A stretch of DNA of 64,000 nucleotides, taken from contig JAQFVV010006732.1 in the NCBI GenBank assembly GCA_028023455.1, positions 312,001 through 376,000 of the forward strand, in the 5' to 3' direction. Under the pieces are notes generated by a model. The model was given only the letters and a program-made list of their open reading frames with translations. It searched no databases and had not been told where the DNA came from. This DNA comes from Epiperipatus broadwayi (taxonomy: Eukaryota; Onychophora; Udeonychophora; Euonychophora; Peripatidae). A program made the position numbers and the translations under genes. This document shows, piece after piece, positions 59,379-64,000 of this stretch (within the stretch, counting starts at the first letter, position 1; each line of letters starts with the position of its first letter).

Positions 59379-59441
59379 GTCTTTCTACTCTTTACTGACA
59401 TGAGTCAACTATCTCAAAATCATGGTTTAAAGGTTGGAGAC
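59379..59441 (+). ncRNA. type I hammerhead ribozyme motif, unit 4
   Basis: Distal stem I GTCTTTC/GGAGAC, proximal CTTTA/TAAAG, core CTGACAT, loop TCAACTA, stem II damaged (GAGT/TCTC), CAAAA in place of GAAA, stem III ATC/GGT. Probably inactive, but in register with unit 3. Confidence 0.45.
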
Positions 59442-59579
59442 AATTTTTAAGAGATATTGAATTCTATCTGTCTCAGTATTTGTGTAAACAAAGCTTGATT
59501 TTGGGCTATTGTTAAGCCCCATCTAGTGATCATTAAATGCAAGTTATAGTAAGTTATAAAATTTTTAACTTGTTTTGTT

Positions 59580-59600
59580 AATATATATATATATATATTG
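59580..59600. repeat. (TA)n at right edge of retrozyme-like cluster
   Basis: TA run directly after TTTAACTTGTTTTGTTA, mirroring the left edge. Confidence 0.9.
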
Positions 59601-59649
59601 AAATAGACATATTGTTTACATGCATAATTTGAAATTCTACCCCCCCCCA

Positions 59650-60100
59650 TTTAAATAACTGTTGAAATTAAAGTGAAGGGATGATGCAGTCTTCAATAAA
59701 TAAATGCCAAAAGGAGAAATGAATAAGTGACAGTGATTTAGAATCAAATTTCACACACATTATAAAACCCAAAATGGTTAAAAATTATTAATATTTTTAA
59801 ATATTTAAGTTACACACTTAAGATAGTATAAATCCTTACCATTTAAAAAAAAGAAAAAGAGATCAAGTTAAATTATTGCTCATATAATAATTTGTAGAGG
59901 TGATTGTGTATAAATTGTAATTAACATTCAATTAAAAAAGATTGCCATAGGCAGAATATTTTTTAAAAAACATATCAGATAAGAGTTATCAGCATCTGTT
60001 CTCATAGAAATGGATGGCCAATAAGAAGTTAAATAAAGACATGAGCCTCAGAGAAAGGTCATCATCATCACCAATAGAATTAATGCTATATCAATCCAAA
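59650..60100. other. no recognised gene
   Basis: AT-rich DNA with a C9 run near 59641. Nothing supported. Confidence 0.45.
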
Positions 60101-60127
60101 GAATCATTGATAAGAAAAGCATAAGAC

Positions 60128-60160
60128 TATAAATAGGGGAGTAGATACTGCTGAGAAATA
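60128..60160 (+). promoter_or_regulatory. TATA-box promoter-like element
   Basis: GACTATAAATAGGGGAGTAG followed by ATACTGCTGAG. Resembles the TATAAATACTGCTGCACGG at 47659, so it may be a related retroelement terminus rather than a gene promoter. Confidence 0.35.
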
Positions 60161-60411
60161 ATCAACAAATATATTGTTTCGAAGTATCAAGACTATTACT
60201 AGTGAACTAACCATCATTAGTACTACATTGTGAAATGCAGCTTATATGAATATCAACCCAATGAAGTTTGGAGCACTGTGAACATTAAACAAAAAAGAAA
60301 TTTTTAACTACTACAGAGCTAAAGAATGAAGAAATATATTATTAAAATATAACTTCAAATGTCTAGCTAAAAAGGAAACACAATTTCTCTCTCCCATGTC
60401 GCCCGTTTTAG

Positions 60412-60511
60412 CAATGGAGGATCTATTAACTGCTCATCGACTCATAAAGCTCTTGGAAACCCTCTTTTAATTAGAAAATTTATAGAGAACCACCAACAGA
60501 TGAAGGTTCAG
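60412..60511 (+). CDS. candidate 100-nt exon of an unidentified gene
   Basis: TTTCTCTCTCCCATGTCGCC and CGTTTTAG form a strong acceptor, and CAG then GTAAGG a strong donor. Between them one frame is open: one base then 33 codons, ending on a codon boundary. The peptide reads NGGSINCSSTHKALGNPLL then IRKFIENHQQMKVQ. Its composition (C, S, H, Q, G, N) and GC content stand out against the flanks. The same frame stays open for some codons upstream of the acceptor, so an earlier start cannot be excluded. A TATA-like element lies 280 bp upstream. Product not recognised. Exon call rests on splice signals plus frame. Confidence 0.5.
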
Positions 60512-60869
60512 GTAAGGAAATGTATATGTATTTATTATAATTAAAAAAGATTTTGTAAAATATGTTTATTGAAATGAGGAATGAAATAATGTAATACTAC
60601 TTTCTAGATTCATTTCTTATAAAATAATACAAAATAAAAACTATTTATTCTAAATGATTAAAATTCTAAATAGAACACACTGGAGTTATAGGGAAATATG
60701 GGTGTTATTTAAAGGTAAACTGAAGACACAAAAATGATTTGACTGATTTGAAAATAATCATGTAATGAACTTCATACTAGTATCTGTCTACATAAAATGA
60801 AATTAATGATTATAAAGTGACATTTCTTATTTTATAAACACTGTGATTGAGTGAAGTAAATATAAATCT

Positions 60870-60890
60870 ACACACACACACACACAAATT
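60870..60890. repeat. (CA)n microsatellite
   Basis: About nine CA units. Confidence 0.9.
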
Positions 60891-61170
60891 AAAGAAAGCT
60901 TTGTAACATGAATTAAGAAACTATAGAGAAAAATTGATATGTTATAATAATGAATAAGTATTCATGTATATATAATAGTTATGAATCAAGAATATACAAT
61001 GAAATACTTCTAAATAAGTAGTCCAATCATGTAACCATACAATATGAAAATGTTCCAAATAAATAATTCAAAACTGCATGTACAGAATCTGTGATGTAAA
61101 ATTAAAGATGCTTCTTCAAAATAAATGTCCACATGCCTACAGTAAATATGGCCTAATACTTATATGAACT

Positions 61171-61402
61171 AAAATCAAATGCTTCTACAATCTTGAATTA
61201 AAATCAAATGCTTTTATAAACTTGAATTAAAATCAAATGCTTCTATAAACTTGAATTGAAATCAAATGCTTCTATACATATGGATTGAAAACAAATGCTT
61301 CTATTCACATGGATTAAAATCAAATGCTCACATATGCATGGATTGAAATCAAATGCTTCTATACAATTGGATTAAAATCAAATGTTTTCATACTCATGGA
61401 TA
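61171..61402 (+). repeat. minisatellite, about 32-bp unit, 7-8 copies
   Basis: Unit of the form AAAATCAAATGCTTCTATA followed by CA.TTGGATT, repeated in register with point changes. Confidence 0.9.
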
Positions 61403-61409
61403 TGTACCT

Positions 61410-62830
61410 ATGCACCTGATGATACTTTAACCAAGAAGGATAATTCACATTCATGGAGATTCAAGAAGAAGAACCATGATGTACACATAAATACAATGGC
61501 AACCATAGTAGAGACTGTCCATTAACTTTATCTTCTTTATTTTAAGAACTTAAAAATCCAAATATTATTGCTGGTAAATAAATTATTGTTACAGAAACCT
61601 AATTCCTCTTGTCAGTTTTAATTCACATCATTCATAAATTAATGCACTGGTTCACTAAAATCTCATGTCACCTGAGTTATGTCCAGAATAACTCGACATG
61701 TGTAAGTAAAATTGTAATGAGATGAAACTTTAGTGGTGCCATTTGATAAACCAAACACATAAATTTCTAGCTGTTTGATGAACAATAAATAGTGTTGTAG
61801 GAGGGTGAAATTAGCATTGAGGAATGCCAATCAGTCATTCCTTCCTGCAATACTGCTCATCAGGAAAAAATATCTAAAAGAGGAGATATATATATTAATT
61901 CTATGCTACTGTAATTTTTATATTGTTCATGCTATTTTTTTAAAAAAATAAACAAACAAGAGAAGATGATAAAATTTATTGTAAAAATAAAGTATGTAAG
62001 AATTCTGCTATTTAAGTCTTGGTTTAATTGGTATAACTAATATATTCAAATAATTATAAGTACTAAATATAACACTTTCAATGGCTGAAATGTTATGAGA
62101 ATGTGTAACTTTAATAATTATCTAATAAGTATGCTTTTAAGAGAAAAATTGGAGCTTAGTTTTAGAGAAATGAAAATAAAATAAAATAGGATATAATATG
62201 AGATAAAGTGAGATTAATTTTTATGCTTAAAAATTTTAAGCTAGTTAATGGCTTTATTTATGTCATAATATCATTGATAAATCAGTTTTTCAAGTTGATT
62301 AATAATTTATTTATGTTATTCTAGAATTAGAGTTCAAATGATTTAAATAAAGTTAGTGTATTTAAATAAATAATATTAAGTTAGTTACTAATGCCAGTTA
62401 ATTATTAAACATGTTAAATGTTAAAAGATTTAAAATGTTTTCCTGTATGTGTGTATTAATATATATGCATCCATGGTGGCTTATTAAAATGCTATTTGTT
62501 AAAAGTAAAGTTAATTGTAGTTTATTTTTATCTAAATATATGAATTATTAATTCAACATTGGAAGTGTTTAAAATGAATAAGTTTAAGAGCTTCTAATAA
62601 AATGAAAGTTATAATTTAAAAATAATAAATGTGTTATTTATTTTATTGTCTTATTTTTTTATTAATTAAATAATTAGTAAAATAAAATTCAAATTCTGGA
62701 AAGTTTAAATTTTCATATGGTAATTAAAAGGTAGATTATATTATATAAATTTTAATTTAGTTCAATGTTGTTGTTTAAATATTTTATTATAGAGGTCAGA
62801 TTGTTGGAAGGTGTGGTTAATTAAAATGAC
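61410..62830. other. no recognised gene
   Basis: A small hairpin GGAATG...CATTCC lies near 61822-61843. Otherwise AT-rich. Confidence 0.45.
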
Positions 62831-62844
62831 CATCGAAATAAAAG

Positions 62845-62885
62845 TATAAAAGTAAATGATTTTTAAGAGTGTTTGGTCAGTGGGG
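62845..62885 (+). promoter_or_regulatory. TATA-like promoter element
   Basis: AAGTATAAAAGTAAATG followed by GTGTTTGGTCAGTGGGGTTG. Could be a retroelement terminus or a gene promoter. The open frame at 63431 lies 550 bp downstream on the same strand. Confidence 0.3.
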
Positions 62886-63430
62886 TTGCCTTCTGTCAAT
62901 TGAACTCTTTTCTTATCTCAAGTAAACAGTAATAGTTAATTTCAATTTTTTATTATCTAAATTTTAAAGTGTTAATTTTTAAAACTTTTATTGTTTTTTA
63001 AGTAACAAGGCTTTTATATAAAAAATAAGGTGTTGAGTTAGGCTTAACATAATCTAGAAATTTCTACAGAAAGTAACAAAATGCCTAAAGAAAATTGTTG
63101 CCTTCTATTAATTCATTTTATTCAACCATGCCCAAACAAAATGATAAGGTAATATGCTTTATATTATTTCTCAAAACCATAACAAACATTGTACATGACA
63201 ATTCCTATTTTTAGTAAAGTAACAGTCAAACTAACCATTGGGAGACTTTTTAAATTTAATTTTAAAAAAATAAATGCTTCAATACAAATTGACATTAGTT
63301 AATTTTAAAATACCCAACCTTTTACTATTTAAATGATTTCATTTTTAAGTGCTATTTTAATAAAGATTATAAATGCTGACTTGCACATTTGATAAAATAA
63401 GATGAACTTTACTTTGATATAACTATATTA

Positions 63431-63780
63431 ATGTTGTCACAAAAATGTTTAAAATATAAAATCAGCAAATACATTAATATAAAATTTTATGGAAAAGATA
63501 TGTCATCAATGCAAAACAATGTTATGGAATATAAAAGTGAACTATTTAAATTGCTGACTTTTAAAATGAACAGCACATTCTTAGTTGCTGTTATTAAGTG
63601 CTCTCGAATGTTTAGAAAATATGTCAAAAAGGATTTTAAATGTTCTTCAAAAATGAAGGAACAGTTTATTTTCCTAAGTATAACAGACAAATTTAATGAA
63701 AATATTTCTAATAATGTTTGCTGCTAGAAGTAAAAATATATTAAAACAAGCTATTGCTAATTCTTTGAATAAACCTGTAA
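63431..63780 (+). pseudogene. open frame of unknown identity
   Basis: A 98-codon frame from ATG at 63431 (contains EYKSELFKLLTFKMNSTF and SSKMKEQFIFLSITDKFNEN) ends at TAG; a second block (RSKNILKQAIANSLNKPVSK) follows directly after a frame change, to about 63790. Together they look like a decayed protein rather than chance. No motifs recognised. It sits downstream of the TATA-like element at 62845. Confidence 0.3.
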
Positions 63781-63789
63781 GTAAACAAA

Positions 63790-64000
63790 TGGTTCCAAAT
63801 ATTTTGCATAAAATTGTTTGTTAAATGTTGCTATTTTGTATCATTTGTCTTCAGAAAGACATAAGTGCTTTATTGTTGTAAAAATCTGATAATATACAGA
63901 TGCATTGCTTCTAAAAATAATTCACCAGCAAAAAGACATTGTTTTCTGATGTCAGATAGCTCATCACAAAGAGACTTTGATAAAAAACTATGGGTGTTTT
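63790..64000. other. no recognised gene
   Basis: AT-rich sequence to the end of the window. Confidence 0.5.

Larger units (their letters stand above)
58164..59580. mobile_element. retrozyme-like cluster, two tandem dimers head to head
   Basis: Four related units of about 420 bp. Units 1 and 2 (58164-58570 and 58571-58955) read on the minus strand; units 3 and 4 (58958-59580) read on the plus strand. All share GATCACTAGATGGAG..TTACC or complement, TTTGTGTAAACAAAGCTTGA, CTAGTTTGTTTGACTGG and a hammerhead-ribozyme fold. Ribozyme motifs are 420 bp apart in the left dimer and 419 bp in the right. No coding capacity. Retrozymes are non-autonomous retroelements of this design: tandem monomers, each with a hammerhead, giving circular RNAs, with Penelope-type reverse transcriptase proposed as the driver in animals. 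The cluster is bounded by (TA)n on both sides. Confidence 0.65.

Noticed and set aside
61800-61880. CTGATGAGCAGTATTGC on the minus strand as a third hammerhead ribozyme
   Set aside because: It has a CTGATGA box and a short hairpin, but no GAAA box in place and no stem I pairing.

Overview
The window looks like gene-poor, intron- or intergenic-type DNA from an animal nuclear genome. It is very AT-rich, full of (TA)n tracts and homopolymers, and has no long intact gene. The mobile elements are metazoan in type: Penelope-like GIY-YIG remnants, Merlin-like, pogo/Tigger-like and hAT-like DNA transposons, foldback elements, degenerate TTAGGG-type repeats and hammerhead-ribozyme repeats. An invertebrate such as a mollusc or another lophotrochozoan would fit, but I cannot place it from sequence alone.

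Layout: 0.5-5 kb holds a decayed minus-strand reading frame, one arm of a family found inverted at 46.7-47.8 kb, and the first of three copies of a 1.4-1.8 kb repeat family whose other copies lie at 41.4 and 44 kb. 5.2-16 kb holds a Penelope remnant, a 115-bp minisatellite, a ribozyme-like motif in a (TA)n tract and several exon-like segments with good splice signals. 16.2-22.1 kb is mobile DNA: a coiled-coil gag-like remnant, a Merlin-like element with a matching 8-bp target duplication, and a foldback element. 28.1-32.8 kb holds divergent Penelope GIY-YIG fragments, a nested palindromic element and a Tigger-like element. 34-38.4 kb holds a 1-kb direct repeat pair and a 246-bp tandem duplication. 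45.1-46.3 and 54.4-55.6 kb are two copies of a transposon carrying telomere-like repeats; the first sits inside another repeat. 49.0-49.5 kb is a young MITE, and 51.8-52.05 kb is a pure (ATT)n array.

The most notable object is at 58.16-59.58 kb: four units of an approximately 420-bp repeat, arranged as two tandem dimers head to head, each with a fold that matches a type I hammerhead ribozyme. The paired ribozyme motifs are 420 and 419 bp apart. This is the architecture of retrozymes, the non-autonomous circular-RNA retroelements thought to be mobilised by Penelope-type machinery, and Penelope remnants occur in the same window.

The likely host-gene content is limited to short exon-like segments with splice sites: plus strand 12996-13125 (resembles the juxtamembrane ectodomain of receptor guanylyl cyclases) and 60412-60511; minus strand 15675-15763 with 11578-11612 (phase-compatible), and 39593-39877. 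They could belong to genes with long introns, but no complete gene can be assembled. All identities rest on reading the sequence by eye, without alignment tools.
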